DNA of 64,000 bases from Pictodentalium vernedei (Eukaryota > Mollusca > Scaphopoda > Dentaliida > Dentaliidae). Where the stretch lies: NCBI GenBank assembly GCA_031216915.1, contig CM062292.1:75560956-75624955 (forward strand), given 5' to 3'. Of this stretch, positions 1 to 9,916 are shown piece by piece. Made by a program: the position numbers and the translations under genes. Each line of letters begins with the position of its first letter. Within the stretch, counting starts at the first letter, position 1. The notes beneath the pieces were generated by a model. That model was not told the origin of the DNA and made no database searches. It worked only from the letters and a program-made list of their open reading frames with translations.

Positions 1-870
1 AATAACTTCAACAAATATCGAATGATTTGATCAATATGTGGTATGTGAGACTTTCTTTACAATGTCCAGAACGAGTTTGAAAATCGGTGCTGTTTGGCCA
101 TACTGAGCGGAGTTATTTCCCTTAATTAGTTAATTTTTGACCGTTGTCAGCTCGAAAGCTCGATAACTTGAATAAATATGAATGGATTTGATCGATATTT
201 GGTATGTGAGACTTTACTAACAATGTCTTGATTGATCCCGAAAACTGGTACGATTCACCCATACTGAACAGACTTATGGGTCCTTAATTAGTACTGAAAT
301 GGTTAACCGGATAACCGGTTTGAAACCGGTTACCTACCTAACCGAGTAAAAAAACATCAACCGGTTGACCGAAATATCGATAGTGATCGTCATTCCATGG
401 TTAAAGCGTAGTAAATTTGCCGATTCTCCTTTGGGATAGATTACAACTCCAAGCAGCGCTGTATATATTGAGAAATAATCGACTTTCGCGTTCAAGACTT
501 CGTTAATGATCGGCAATTTCCGTGAGTACTGAGTAACCGTAGAAACTAGTCCGTAGTATGTATACAAACGAACGTTGTCGAGTACTCGACAACGTTCGTT
601 TGTATACACACTACGGAATTGTTTCTGAGAATACTGCTTTCCAATTCCTATAGTTTTGATCCCAGATTCGGTGAAATAATGACTACGGTTAACCTGATAT
701 TATCCGGTTATGGCACTCAGTTAGTCGGTTATGAAAACGAGCCAACCGTTTCAGCCCCAACCTTAATTTGTTAATTTTTGCCTGTTTTCAGCTCGTTAGC
801 ACGATAGCCTGAACGAATATCAATGAATTTAATTTTCTTATAATGACCAGCCTTTACTGGGTCAAATGAC
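1..870. repeat. Tandem repeat, about 161-bp unit, split by an insertion
   Basis: A unit starting near GATAACTTGAATAAATAT recurs at positions 1, 162 and about 807. Each unit carries GGTATGTGAGACTTT and TTAATTTTTGMCSGTTKTCAGCTCG-like stretches. The second unit is interrupted at 292-760 by a transposon-like insertion, after which the same unit text resumes. Non-coding; the array continues beyond the left edge. Confidence 0.7.
292..760. mobile_element. Non-autonomous DNA element with hAT-like 8-bp duplication and central palindrome
   Basis: The tandem unit is interrupted between CCTTAATTAG (282-291) and CCTTAATTTG (761-770), a near-identical target duplication. The ends are imperfect inverted repeats: CTGAAATGGTTAACC on the left, and the complement of AACCGTTTCAG on the right. 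The centre (about 552-617) is an almost perfect hairpin built on GTATACAAACGAACGTTG. It has no coding capacity. The superfamily is inferred only from the size of the duplication. Confidence 0.5.
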
Positions 871-1184
871 CTCGAACCCTCATCGGCGATGCGAATTCCT
901 TGTTAATTTTACCTTAGACCTAATCACGGTAGGTGTGCCACAGATCTTAGTGCGCCCCCCACATCCCGAGCAAACACACCTTGATCAATTTTCTACAGCC
1001 TCTTCCGCGAAAGGTCTTTCAATATGGTCAACATTTGAAAGACAAGAGCTAGGCTAACTTACAAACGCACTTGCACCGAATTGCATTCAGCGACCTATGG
1101 ACCGAAATTTCGCAAATATTCTGCATTATTGACAGTATATTGTTGTGTCAGATCCTGGTGAAGGGCCGGAGGAATTTCATACGT

Positions 1185-1620
1185 TCACCTAAAGAAAAAG
1201 ATTTTTTTTGTTTATTTTTGCTTGTTGTGGCAGCATGAGGAAGGTCCAATTGAGAAGCGAGTAACTGGCGAAAACACCTACGTCCTGTGACATCGGGAGA
1301 AACTAAAGCCAACATTTCTTTTATTACTTTTAATAAACGAAAACAACACACACCTTTGTGTTGTTTTCGTTTATTAAAAGTAACAAAATGAAACTTGGCT
1401 TTTTATGGCAAGTTTACTAGAAACTCATAGTTCACGCATACTTCGCCATTAAGAATGTCTATCAGTATCACACCTTCCAGCACAAAACAACCACTTTGAC
1501 TCTTTGTTGATTGGATGTGTTATTACAGTAATTTGTAAGTTTGTATTCCTCTAATTAAGAAATTAGCAAATCTCACCCCTTAAACTTATATATTAATGGA
1601 AAGGACAGTGTCTGTATATA
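1185..1620. repeat. Interspersed repeat with hairpin (family seen 5 times)
   Basis: The stretch carries a hairpin at 1324-1382 (arms TTACTTTTAATAAACGAAAA and its complement), then ATGAAACTTGGCTTTT and a TGGCAAG segment. The same order recurs near 12085-12345, 13290-13425, 13605-13900 and 18840-18975. It is a dispersed non-coding element whose termini I could not define. It ends where the TA-type MITE at 1621 begins. Confidence 0.55.
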
Positions 1621-1876
1621 CAGTATGTGGAGAGTGTATTATCACTAAATCACTCGCAGAGTGGAGATTCCACCCAATTGATAATTGCAAATTTGTTGCA
1701 AAGCATAACAAGCACAAGTAAAGTTGCAACCAATGGACCTCCGGGTTATACCCGGCGGTCCATTGGCTGAAACATTGCTTGTGTTTTTGTCCATAAGCAC
1801 AGAATTTGAAAGTGATACTTCGGGTGATAACTCCACTCCCCGGGTGGTTTAGTTACAATCCACTCTCCATGTACTG
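1621..1876. mobile_element. TA-duplicating MITE, family B (CAGTATGTGGAGAGTG termini)
   Basis: Terminal inverted repeats CAGTATGTGGAGAGTG and CACTCTCCATGTACTG are flanked on both sides by TA, the target duplication of Tc1/mariner-type elements. Subterminal repeats (TTATCACTAAATCAC-like) extend inward. The centre is an inverted repeat around CCAATGGACCTCCGGGTT, shared with family A. The length is 256 bp and nothing is coded. Confidence 0.85.
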
Positions 1877-1883
1877 TATACAT

Positions 1884-2029
1884 TATCACGACCATGTGCA
1901 TGTCCTATAATCTGTATCAGATTCGAGGTCGTATTTACACGAGCCCGTCGGGGCGAGTTGTGATCCGATTATAAACACGACCGAGAATCTGATACAATTT
2001 ACAGGACATGCATTTGGTCATGATAATAC
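1884..2029. repeat. Hairpin element
   Basis: The arms pair over their outer 35-40 bases: CATGTGCATGTCCT and AATCTGTATCAGATTC on the left match AATCTGATACA and AGGACATGCAT on the right. The loop contains GAGCCCGTCGGGGC. The element abuts the family B MITE. No target duplication was resolved. Confidence 0.55.
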
Positions 2030-2249
2030 ATTTATCTAACAATCCCGTTACATAACGCCCGTTTCTCCCTTTTTTCAGTTTAAATTGGGTTGGAATTGGT
2101 CAAAATTTTGAATTTCATATTTTAATGCGTACAATGCAAAAATGTGATAGTGCTGTGTTTACCGGAAGTTGAATGTATCAGATACGGAATCGGAACAGGA
2201 GGCTGATACAAATTTCCGAGTTTTGGGGTGCAAATTAAGTTGATTCTTG

Positions 2250-2564
2250 CAGTTAAAACTAGAAGTCCTGTCATGAAAATGCGCACAAACAGCACGTCGA
2301 TCTGCGTGTTAATCTACGCGTTATGGGTATAGTAAGGCTATCGAATTCTGTACATTTGGCCTGTGCACAAGCTAAGTTTCAGCCAATGGACCTCCGGGTA
2401 ACCCGGACGCCCATTGGTAGAGACATTGCCTGTGTTTGCTATGCGTAACCAGGAGAACCTGCCGTGCTTTGGATGCCATTCGATATGGCATTTGCGCGCA
2501 ATTCCTACACGCAATTAAGCCTAGATAAGCGCACAGTTCGTGACAGGACTTCTAGTTTTAACTG
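2250..2564. mobile_element. TA-type MITE, family A (CAGTTAAAACTAGAAGTCC termini), copy 1
   Basis: Left end CAGTTAAAACTAGAAGTCC and right end GGACTTCTAGTTTTAACTG are perfect inverted repeats, followed on the right by TA (TG on the left, probably mutated). The interior includes CATTTGGCCTGTGCACAAGC and the CCAATGGACCTCCGGGT palindrome core. It is one of five copies in the window and is non-coding. Confidence 0.85.
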
Positions 2565-2632
2565 TAGATAACATTTGTCACGCTGCGCACACCGTTGATA
2601 TTATGTTTATATGAAAATGCTGCTGATTAAAG

Positions 2633-2666
2633 TATTCATCCATCCATCCATCCATCCATCCATCCA
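2633..2666. repeat. (CATC)n microsatellite
   Basis: An uninterrupted tetranucleotide run follows the sequence ATTAAAGTATTCATC. From here to about 3050 the DNA is AT-rich and I see nothing else recognisable. Confidence 0.85.
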
Positions 2667-3059
2667 AAAGGGCGTTGTCTTATTTTTAAATGGGTTTCAA
2701 CGTAGAATAAAAGTTAAACGTTGAAACTATTTGTAAAAAAAATGGAAAAAAACAAGTTCTGAATTTTTATAATACTCAACAGGAAAATGCCTGACGTTTG
2801 TGAAATGATGCCCACATTGATGCTACAAATTCGATAGCATTTCGCAATTTCAATATTTTCATGGAATTCCTATCACACTAGTGCTACATGTACTGGAATC
2901 TTTAAGAAATCAAGAGGAGATGACTTCTGTAAATCACTTCCATTACGAAAATTGTCAGCTATGTTTATTTAAATTTATATAAGCCTGAAGAATTCTTCCA
3001 TATAAACAAATACATACAATCAATGGCATTTTATTTAACCCTCATTTTTTCCTTTTCAG

Positions 3060-3098
3060 CGCCGACGTCACGATGTCCGGCAACTGTTGATAAGAGAA
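3060..3098 (+). CDS. Candidate 39-nt internal exon
   Basis: A pyrimidine tract ending TTTTTTCCTTTTCAG precedes 39 bases that are followed by GTGAGTAT, so both splice consensus sequences are good. Read in phase 1, as for the exon at 18086, the segment is open and gives PTSRCPATVDKR with phase-1 boundaries on both sides. It could be a small linker exon of the same gene as 18086-18481 and 27222, lying 15 kb upstream. There is no transcript evidence, and splice consensus by chance is possible. Confidence 0.3.
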
Positions 3099-3109
3099 GT
3101 GAGTATATT

Positions 3110-3855
3110 AGGCCCCACAAAGTAGATTTTCTGTTTCTTGGGCCATTTTTGTAAAATTGCATGCGGGCTTGCGGTTTTTCATTTTATTTTTTATTTTTGT
3201 AATTATATCTTTGTCAGGGGGCGCGGTGGCTTAGTAGGTATAGGTGCAGGCTGCAAGCCGAGAGGTCCTCGGTTCAAATCCCACCTGCGGCAACCGCGTT
3301 GTGTCCTTGGGCAAGACACTTCACCACATTGCCCACGTTGGGGCACGGTGACGTTGTGTTCTAAGGCGTAGTGCACGTCGATGGTGCACTGCCTTCAACC
3401 AATGCCAACCCTGCTTGTGTGGAGTTAGTATGTTGGGGAGCTGACAGTTATTCGCCGTTGCTCGGTGGTTCTCTTCGGGTAATCCGGCTTCCTCCACCCG
3501 TAAAACTGTCGAGGTCATGATTTGCCATTGTGCAGAAATATGTGACCTTAAACACCAATAAATAAATAAATAAATAAATAATTTCTTTGCCATAAAAACT
3601 TCCTGTTCTTGGTTTGTTTTAGGCCTCATAATCTACAGAATAGCATGGGTGGTTGTGTATTCCGTCCCTTGAGTGCAAGAAGGCTTTGCAGTGCTAATGT
3701 TTCTTAACTTAATTTCTTAACTTGGGTAAAATACATAAACCATTTAATTTTTATTTTTTAAGTTTGCATTAGTTATAAAAGGAGAGCATGCGGCAGCCAA
3801 AATCACCATGCGGGAGGGCCTGGGAAACAGATTTTTTAACTTTTTTTAGGCCTTA
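3110..3855 (+). repeat. Dispersed element (AGGCC termini) holding a nested SINE
   Basis: The segment matches 15701-16137 in reverse orientation: AAAGTAGATTTTCTGTTTC, GCATGCGGGC, TTTGTTTTAGGCC, CCCTTGAGTGCAA and GAGAGCATGCGG occur in both. This copy contains a SINE at 3217-3581 that the other lacks. It has lost one arm of the central CGTCCCTTGAGTGCAA hairpin that the other copy keeps. The ends read AGGCC inward. A family A MITE sits directly on its right end. Confidence 0.65.
3217..3581 (+). mobile_element. tRNA-derived SINE, full length
   Basis: The head GGGGGCGCGGTGGCTTAGTA contains an A-box-like motif, and GGTTCAAATCCC about 40 bases on is a pol III B box. The body includes GTTGTGTCCTTGGGCAAGAC and CGGTGGTTCTCTTCGGGTA. 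The 3' end is (AATA)n after GACCTTAAACACC. Flanks ATATCTTTGTCA and ATTTCTTTGCCA look like a target duplication. The related element at 15701-16137 shows the uninterrupted site. Confidence 0.85.
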
Positions 3856-4160
3856 CAGTTAAAACTAGAAGTCCTGTCACGAACTGTGCGCTTATCTAGG
3901 CTTAATTGCGCGTTGGAATTGCGCGCAATTGCCATATCGAATGGCATTCAAAGCACGACAAGTTCTCCTGGTTACTCATAGCAAACACAGGCAATGTTTC
4001 TGCCAATGGCCCTCCGGGTTACCATTGACTGAAACATTGCTTGTACACAGGCCATATGTACAGAATTGTATAGCCTTACTATGGTCATAACGCGTAGATT
4101 AACGCGCAGATCGACGTGCTATTTGTGCGCATTTCATGACAGGACTTCTCGTTTTAACTG
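3856..4160. mobile_element. TA-type MITE, family A, copy 2
   Basis: CAGTTAAAACTAGAAGTCC and its complement bound the element, with TA on both sides. The central hairpin is shortened: CCAATGGCCCTCCGGGTTA meets ACCATTGACTGAAACATTGC, so part of one arm is lost. It is inserted at the end of the AGGCC element. Confidence 0.85.
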
Positions 4161-4272
4161 TATTTTTGTTTGCAAACAATGATCTGAAGTTATCGATGGC
4201 TGGTGTTGTCGCCTTCCTACCCAGTCGGCAAAAGACTACATTCCGCAATATATTTCTTGTTGCAAAAACATA

Positions 4273-4402
4273 CAGTATGTGGAAAAGTGGATTATTAATA
4301 AAACACTCGTGGAATGAAAGTTCCACCCATACAATAAATGCCGATTCCTCTGATAATGCATACGAATGACAAGCAAAGATTTTGCCAATGGGACTCGTCA
4401 GG
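4273..4402. mobile_element. TA-type MITE, family B, left fragment
   Basis: TA precedes CAGTATGTGGAAAAGTGG and TTATTAATAAAACACTCGTGG, matching the left end of family B. The match decays after ATGCATACGAATGACAAGC and no right end is present. Confidence 0.6.
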
Positions 4403-5040
4403 GAGAGAATCATGGAGGATTGTAAGCGGATTGGCGAGAAGGGGTCAGAGCAAAGAAGTCTTAGGCAGACTGCGTGATAACTAGAAACCAGGATTTGAGG
4501 AGTACATGGGTGGCACCTTTGGGGGCGGAGTCACAGCTATTCAAACTGAGGACGAGGTCGCTTGATTCAATGAGAGAAATTGGAAAAGGCGGTGACAAAG
4601 TGTATCAAACGTGTAATATGCACCTATAGATTTCTGTTAGATTATAATGAGGAATTGGAAGGGAGGGAGCGAGTGAAGGACAGGTAGCTATTAGGGGATA
4701 CAGAGCAGTGTGCTAAATTTTAAAAATGACTCTAACCGACTGACCTTGGTTTGGAGATGGCTAACCGAACGTTCGGCCGTGTAATTGTCTTGGGAAACTG
4801 CTTTTTTATCATTAACAGGTATTCATATATTGCGTGGAATTGAAATATATATAGCCTCTCAAGGCATAAGTCTGAAAATCTATCAAGAGACAAGCAAGAC
4901 CGGTTAACTGGTAGCGTGCTGGAAGAGCATATTTGGACTTTATTCTTAACTGCAGGAACCTAAAGTTAAAAGGCTTCATATTCTGTGGAGTCCTTCATAC
5001 TATCTTGAAGTAAACTTACTTCATATCCATCGATTTGTAT
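4403..5040. other. Unassigned stretch
   Basis: Purine-rich DNA (GAGAGAAATTGG, GGAAGGGAGGGAGCGAG). I see no open frame with a recognisable product, no inverted termini and no match to the other repeats in the window. Confidence 0.5.
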
Positions 5041-5041
5041 T

Positions 5042-5092
5042 GTTACAATTTATGGAAGAGTGCCAATAGGCACTCTCCCATAAATTGTAACA
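5042..5092. repeat. Hairpin, GTTACAATTTATGG arms
   Basis: GTTACAATTTATGGAAGAG and its complement flank a short GTGCC/GGCAC centre. Almost the same hairpin occurs at 6542-6587. It is probably the core of a decayed MITE. The following 5093-5610 shows nothing recognisable. Confidence 0.65.
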
Positions 5093-5617
5093 AGTCAAAA
5101 ATGTGTGAACAAATCATGAGGCGGAGAAAAAAATTTAGCACCCAACCAGTTAAATTACTCAGGCTTTAGTATTCAAGATGCAATGTTTGGCCAACTGGTC
5201 ATCCGTTCAGGTGGATTTGAATTTGCGTAACCACCACGCAAACGAATCAAATTTTGCACACTGCAGAGGAGAGGCTTAGCAAAGTGATAAGTGAAATTTG
5301 TAAGAAAAAGTACGGGATATCATAAAAGACTTCGGTTCTGATTGTTCAAGGAGAGAAGGGGCAGGGGAATTAGAGCAAGATTTGCAAACCCGTGGGTAAT
5401 CGGGGTCTTCTCGTACAAGAGCCGCGACAAGCCAGCAGTTGGCCAAAGCGTTATTATTGTATTATAATATACCAGAAGCAATTGTTTCCTCTAGCATAGT
5501 AAGTGACGATAACCCGGATGATTTAGGGATATCCGATTATAGTCTGCTTCTTATTTTACGGACTTGTTGGAGGAAATTATAACGACTGTTGCTGTATATT
5601 GCTTTTGTTGTTTCTCA

Positions 5618-5700
5618 TATGTATCGTCGGCTGAGTGCTATAATGTTCTATGTCCCATATAGGGGACACAGAACATTCTAGCACTCAGACAACGATATGG
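5618..5700. repeat. Hairpin
   Basis: CTGAGTGCTATAATGTTCT and GTGTCCCC-like text pair with AGAACATTCTAGCACTCAG across a 5-base loop, with arms of about 38 bp and a few mismatches. It could encode a stable stem if transcribed. No target duplication was seen. Confidence 0.6.
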
Positions 5701-5858
5701 CTTGCAGTGTCTTCCAAATTTATTATGAAATCAGGAGACTTAAAAATTCCCCTACCCCTCACTCATGAGTGCTTCAAAAACTGCAATATACGGAGAAACC
5801 GCCTTTTCCGCACAAGCTTCAATTTTACCAGCGCAGTTATTTCCCTTTAGTTTTCATT

Positions 5859-6261
5859 ACTTATTTATTTATTTATTGGTGTTTAAGGTCACATACTTAT
5901 GCACAATGGCTAATCGTATGGGTGGAAGAAGAGAACCACCGAGCAACGACGAGCAGCTGTCAGCTCTCCAACATCGTAACTCTGAACTCTTCACCACGAC
6001 ACAGGCAGGGTTCGATTGGTTGAAGATATGCGCACCATCGACGTGCAATACGCCTCAATACACAGCGTCATCACGCCCCCCATGTTGGCAATCGGAGTTA
6101 AGTGCCTTGACCAAGGACACAACGCTGGAGCGCGAATCAGTCGCTGAAATGGTCACCCATCCAACTACTAACCGCGCTCGACGTTGCTTAACTTCGGTGA
6201 TCTAACGAGAACCGGTTACCGTGCCGCCATCGCGACGCCATCGCGACGCCACCGCGCCCCC
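5859..6261 (-). mobile_element. Chimeric SINE: tRNA-SINE start, 5S rRNA segment, shared SINE body
   Basis: On the minus strand the element starts AGGGGGCGCGGTGG as the tRNA-headed SINEs do, then has a repeated CGTCGCGATGG. It then runs into about 66 bases that match metazoan 5S rRNA: CGGTTCTCGTTAGATCACC, GAAGTTAAGCAACGTCGAG, TGGATGGGTGACC. These cover the 5S internal promoter region. The remaining body (TTGTGTCCTTGGTCAAGGC, GCTCGTCGTTGCTCGGTGG, CACCAATAAATAAATAA) is the same as in the tRNA-headed SINEs. A perfect 12-bp duplication TTAGTTTTCATT lies at 5847-5858 and 6262-6273, so the whole chimera moved as one unit. Confidence 0.88.
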
Positions 6262-6365
6262 TTAGTTTTCATTGAAGCAGTGTCCTATGTGTTCTCTTTC
6301 CCTTTGCTCAGTTATGAATGATAACAGAGTGAATTGAGAGTGATAGGAGACAGCAAGGAAATTTT

Positions 6366-6440
6366 CTCATTATTTATTACTATTTATTTATTTATTGGTG
6401 TTTAAGGTCACATATTTTTGCACAATGGCTAATCATGACT
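6366..6440 (-). mobile_element. SINE 3' tail fragment
   Basis: TATTTATTTATTTATTGGTG and TTAAGGTCACATATTTTTGC plus GCACAATGGCTAATCATGAC match the 3' end of the window's SINE family on the minus strand. The head and most of the body are missing, so this is a severely 5'-truncated copy. Confidence 0.7.
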
Positions 6441-6541
6441 CCAACATGAGTATCAACTCAATACCAGGCGTGAACGTTAACTGGTAGAGTGCTAAATTAT
6501 TTTTGGCAATCAAATCTTGTACACATGTGTTTGCCTTGGTA

Positions 6542-6587
6542 CAATTTATGGGAGAGTGCCCCAGGCACTCTCCCATAAATTGTAACA
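6542..6587. repeat. Hairpin, second copy of GTACAATTTATGGGAGAG
   Basis: ACAATTTATGGGAGAGTGCC and GGCACTCTCCCATAAATTGT form a perfect stem with a 2-base spacer. It is the same family as 5042-5092. The stretch 6590-7346 to its right is AT-rich with nothing recognisable. Confidence 0.7.
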
Positions 6588-7346
6588 AGGCAAACCCTTA
6601 CAGACTAAATAATATCACTTCAAAGATAATACAAAGCACACCCATTGAATATGAGCCTCCAAGCTGTTGTACCCACACTTCAGAATAAAGCCCAAATATG
6701 GGCTTCCAGCACTATACCAGTTAATAAGCCATGTTGCCCATTTTGGAGAGGGTTTGCACCTCCCAGCATTGGTGACTGGGTCCTATTTTACCAGTAAAAC
6801 AGAGCCTGTGTACCGCAGTGAACAGGCACGGCTTCACTTCCCGGGGTTCCCGCTGGGAAATTTGCGCAGTGAGTTCTTCCTTTTAACTTACACAGTGCCG
6901 GGGACACCCTGAAATAACATTATTAAAAATAGCATTGCATTTAAGTTGATTTAACGAAATATAGAAGAATATAATTGTTCATAACATACGTTTGTTGTAC
7001 CATGCACGTTTTTATCTTTCTTCTTATCAAAAATCAAGGAAATACCTTTTAGTTTTTAGCTTTCACATGTGAATAATTTTCTGTCTACATTTTCATTTTT
7101 CAAACACTTTTGCCAGATATTTACTATTTGGATTTTTCTCGTATCTCAAGCCCTTCAGGAAAATATCCAGAATTTTATAAGACTGGGGCACATTTTAAGC
7201 CATTGTCGAAACGTGTGAGAAACCAAACTTTGGTCATACAACAAACTGCTTAAAAAAGTTTGAAGCAGCAGGCACCATTCATTTTGTGCCCTTTGTGTTC
7301 TTCTTGTGATACAAATCATTTCAGTTTCCAGTTACTGGAGGTATCC

Positions 7347-7439
7347 AGGGACGTAGGAACCGTAGGCATAGGAAGCCTGTGCCACCAGTCTTTATAAGAA
7401 ATAGTTGAGAGAGAGAGAGGGAGGGAGAGAGAGAGAGGG

Positions 7440-7505
<66 letters not shown>

Positions 7506-7540
7506 GAGAGAAAAGAAAGAAAGAAAGAGACAGATAGAGA
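7347..7540. repeat. (GA)n microsatellite next to a hAT-like terminus
   Basis: CAGGGACGTAGGAACCG at 7347 resembles the CAGGGGCGTAG ends of hAT elements, but no matching right end was found. A (GA)n tract with GGGA interruptions follows at 7405-7533. The long open frame across it is a product of the dinucleotide repeat. Confidence 0.55.
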
Positions 7541-8099
7541 GAGAGAACTTCTTTATATGTGCAATATTATTTTTACACCATAATAAAGTTAATAAACTAC
7601 CAGAAAATCAGTGTCTATGTGGAGAGAGAGGTTCCCTCACGACTCAGCTGTAGTCGCCCGAACCTTGTATTTCACTCCGTACTCTTCCAGGGTCCTTAAA
7701 ATAAATGCACATTTTGGGCTCCACATATAACACATTTGTTAAATACAGAGCCCAAAATGTTATCAGTGTAGAAGTTCGTTACGTCCAAACGTGGCTTTGA
7801 GTATTGAATTCCTACCATTCCACGAAGGCACATGGGTCACCACTAATATATATCGGTATTGCCGCCCTTTTTACTTCCACTCCCCCCCCCCCCTCCGAAG
7901 TACGAAACGCTCCCTACCCAGACATTTAAATCAGTCTAATTTGGACACAACGAAAATATGGATGTGGCCTGCATGGTTGGAGAAAATGCACCAGTATTTT
8001 CTTCTTCTTGGTGTCCATTTTAGGTCCCCCCGTTTACAACCCCTTGTTATAGGTCTTCACCATTATCACTGGTTCCCTCCCACCACCCTTTGACCTAAG

Positions 8100-8775
8100 T
8101 TTACTCTACTAACTCGAGAAGGCTTCTTCGTTTCCCAGTGTCGAGCCAAAGGTCTATTTGAAAAGCAGTTGGTGAATTCCTTTGTAATCGGCCGTCTGGA
8201 CTTATAGTGCAATTCGTTGTTATATGGCTGTAAGAAATCACTTATAACAAAACTGGATAACGTCCAACGGTGTGCAGCTAGGTTGGTATGCAGAGCACCT
8301 AGAAATTCTCACGTAACTCCATTTCTGCGCAAACTCCACTGGCTTCCTGTCGAGGAAAGAATGAAATTCAAAATTCTGTTACTCACATTCAAGTGTATTA
8401 ATAGCCTTGCTCCATCTTATCTAACCTCGCTTGTCGAGGAATACAAACCAGCTAGAGCTCTCCGATCTTCTTCCTCTAACAGCTTGGTTAGAAAGTCTTG
8501 CAACTTGGTTACTGCAGGAGATCGCTCATTTTTGGCAGCTGCACCCCACCTCTGGAATCAATTACCGGAACAATTCAAAGTATCCCAAAACGTAGAGACA
8601 TTTAAGTCATCCCTAAAGTCAAACCAGTTCAAAAGTGTGTACAACATCGAATAACCTGTATTTGTGTTTGTATGCATTTCTTTATTTGTATAAAAAACAT
8701 TGTTTGTGAAGCCCGTGAGCACCTTGTGTGGAGACTCGGCTATAAACTGCATTATTATTATTATTATTATTTGAA
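8100..8775 (+). pseudogene. LINE relic: C-terminal part of a Jockey/CR1-like reverse transcriptase ORF
   Basis: The open frame at 8217-8654 carries the usual C-terminal region of this LINE group: LDNVQRCAARLV, LHWLPVEERMKFKILLLTF, LAPSYLTSLVEEY and LWNQLPEQFK. The same frame continues upstream to about 8150 with KQLVNSFVIGRLD, but is broken by an in-frame TAG before CNSLLYG. The catalytic RT motifs are absent, so this is a 5'-truncated copy. A (ATT)n tail at 8750-8772 marks the LINE 3' end. It encodes nothing functional. The stretch 7550-8100 before it, with a C tract at 7881, is unassigned, as is 8776-9268 after it. Confidence 0.85.
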
Positions 8776-9268
8776 TGTAAATTACGCATGACGTTTACTG
8801 AGAAATGCCACAAACATGAATTTCACAGATCTCAAGCTTTAAGTGCATGATCATATGGAATTCTCCACAGAAAAGCATATTTCTATCGCAAACTCTGTGG
8901 GTTTTTAAGAACATTATTTATCTGATGCTTTGTTTGATTCGAAGGTAAGCTCTACGCTTTCTTGCAAGCATCAGGGAAACCTGGCCAAACTATATATTGC
9001 CGAAACACCGCAAAACTTTGGAAAAAAGTTTCAAACTCAGCATAATTTGGGCACAGTTACCTTATGCGGGCACAGCGTTTACCCTCGTTAGTTGGGAAGA
9101 ATGTAAAAGTCTGGCCCCTGCCTCCCTGAACGTATCTTTCATTGGCTTTGCTTTTCTGATGTGAACTGATACCCACAACAGGCTGTGGGTCTATTGATAT
9201 CCACGGATCTCTATTCAGCGGAAATGTTTTTACTCTTTACAATAATAACTAAAATATGTTGTAAAATA

Positions 9269-9855
9269 TTAACTCTCAAGTCGACAGATGGCAAACAGCG
9301 GAAAGGTACTGCAGTAGTCATTTTAGCCAACTGTGTGTGTCCATTTCCAAGTGCTTTTAACCCTTTACCCAACGCAATCGATATCAAAAGTTATTTTAAA
9401 TAACATTTTTTCAAATTTTTCAAAAAATGTCAACAAAACCATATCATGTGACCCTCGTTGGAACGAGCTCGTTCCAACGAGGGGTCTCATGATATGGTTT
9501 TGTTGAAATGTTTTGAAAAATAATATTTTTTCAACTGCTGAAGTTGCATATTACGCGGGGGGGGGGGGGGATGCGGCCGATTCGTTGGGTAAAGGGTTGA
9601 ACAAACATACGTATTCCTATGTTTCATGCACCATTTATGTCCTATCCATGAACAACGATATCGTCCCTTGAAAGTATAAAGGTGCCATTTAAATATATAC
9701 AGAAAATCATTTGAAAAACTGTCAATGAGATCATTAGAACATCTTTTAAAATAACAACGCTTTAGTCTAACAACCTATACTTTTTGTAAAATTCCTGATG
9801 AATATTAGGCGCTAAGAATTCTGTTTCTCAGATTATTCCGCGCCAAAAGAGTTAA
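9269..9855. mobile_element. TTAA-duplicating element (CTCTTTTGGCGC ends) carrying a nested MITE, copy 1
   Basis: TTAA occurs at both ends (9269-9272 and 9852-9855). The right end is GCGCCAAAAGAG; the left end is partly deleted. The entire sequence is repeated in inverse orientation at 56130-56659, including GGCGCTAAGAATT, CCATTTATGTCCTATCCATG and GACTACTGCAGTACC text. Both copies contain the piggyBac-like MITE at the same internal site. It was therefore already in place before the composite spread. Non-coding. Confidence 0.75.
9361..9596. mobile_element. piggyBac-like hairpin MITE (CCCTTTACCC ends), nested
   Basis: TTAA then CCCTTTACCCAACGC on the left, and TTCGTTGGGTAAAGGG then TTGA on the right. 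The centre is a long stem: CAAAACCATATCATGTGACC, then CTCGTTGGAACGAGCTC, then the complement. A 14-base G tract lies near the right end. TTAA targets and a CCC start fit the piggyBac superfamily; no transposase is present. Confidence 0.8.
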
Positions 9856-9916
9856 ATTTGTATTGTCGTGAAAAACTGTGCACATCATCAACATAGTCGC
9901 TTTTCGCAGACATTAA

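Noticed and set aside
866-1057. 63-codon plus-strand frame
   Set aside because: No recognisable product, between repeats, length expected by chance.
3217-3300. tRNA gene (A and B boxes)
   Set aside because: The cloverleaf is not intact, the sequence is followed by a SINE body and A-rich tail, and several copies with target duplications exist; these are SINE heads.
6140-6230. 5S rRNA gene
   Set aside because: Only about 66 bases of 5S sequence are present, both ends of the rRNA are missing and it is embedded in a SINE with a 12-bp duplication.
7405-7653. Open frame of 82 codons rich in Arg-Glu
   Set aside because: It is the translation of a (GA)n microsatellite.
9269-9855. Segmental inverted duplication with 56130-56659
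   Set aside because: Similarity stops exactly at TTAA and GCGCCAAAAGAG ends on both sides, which fits two transposon copies better.
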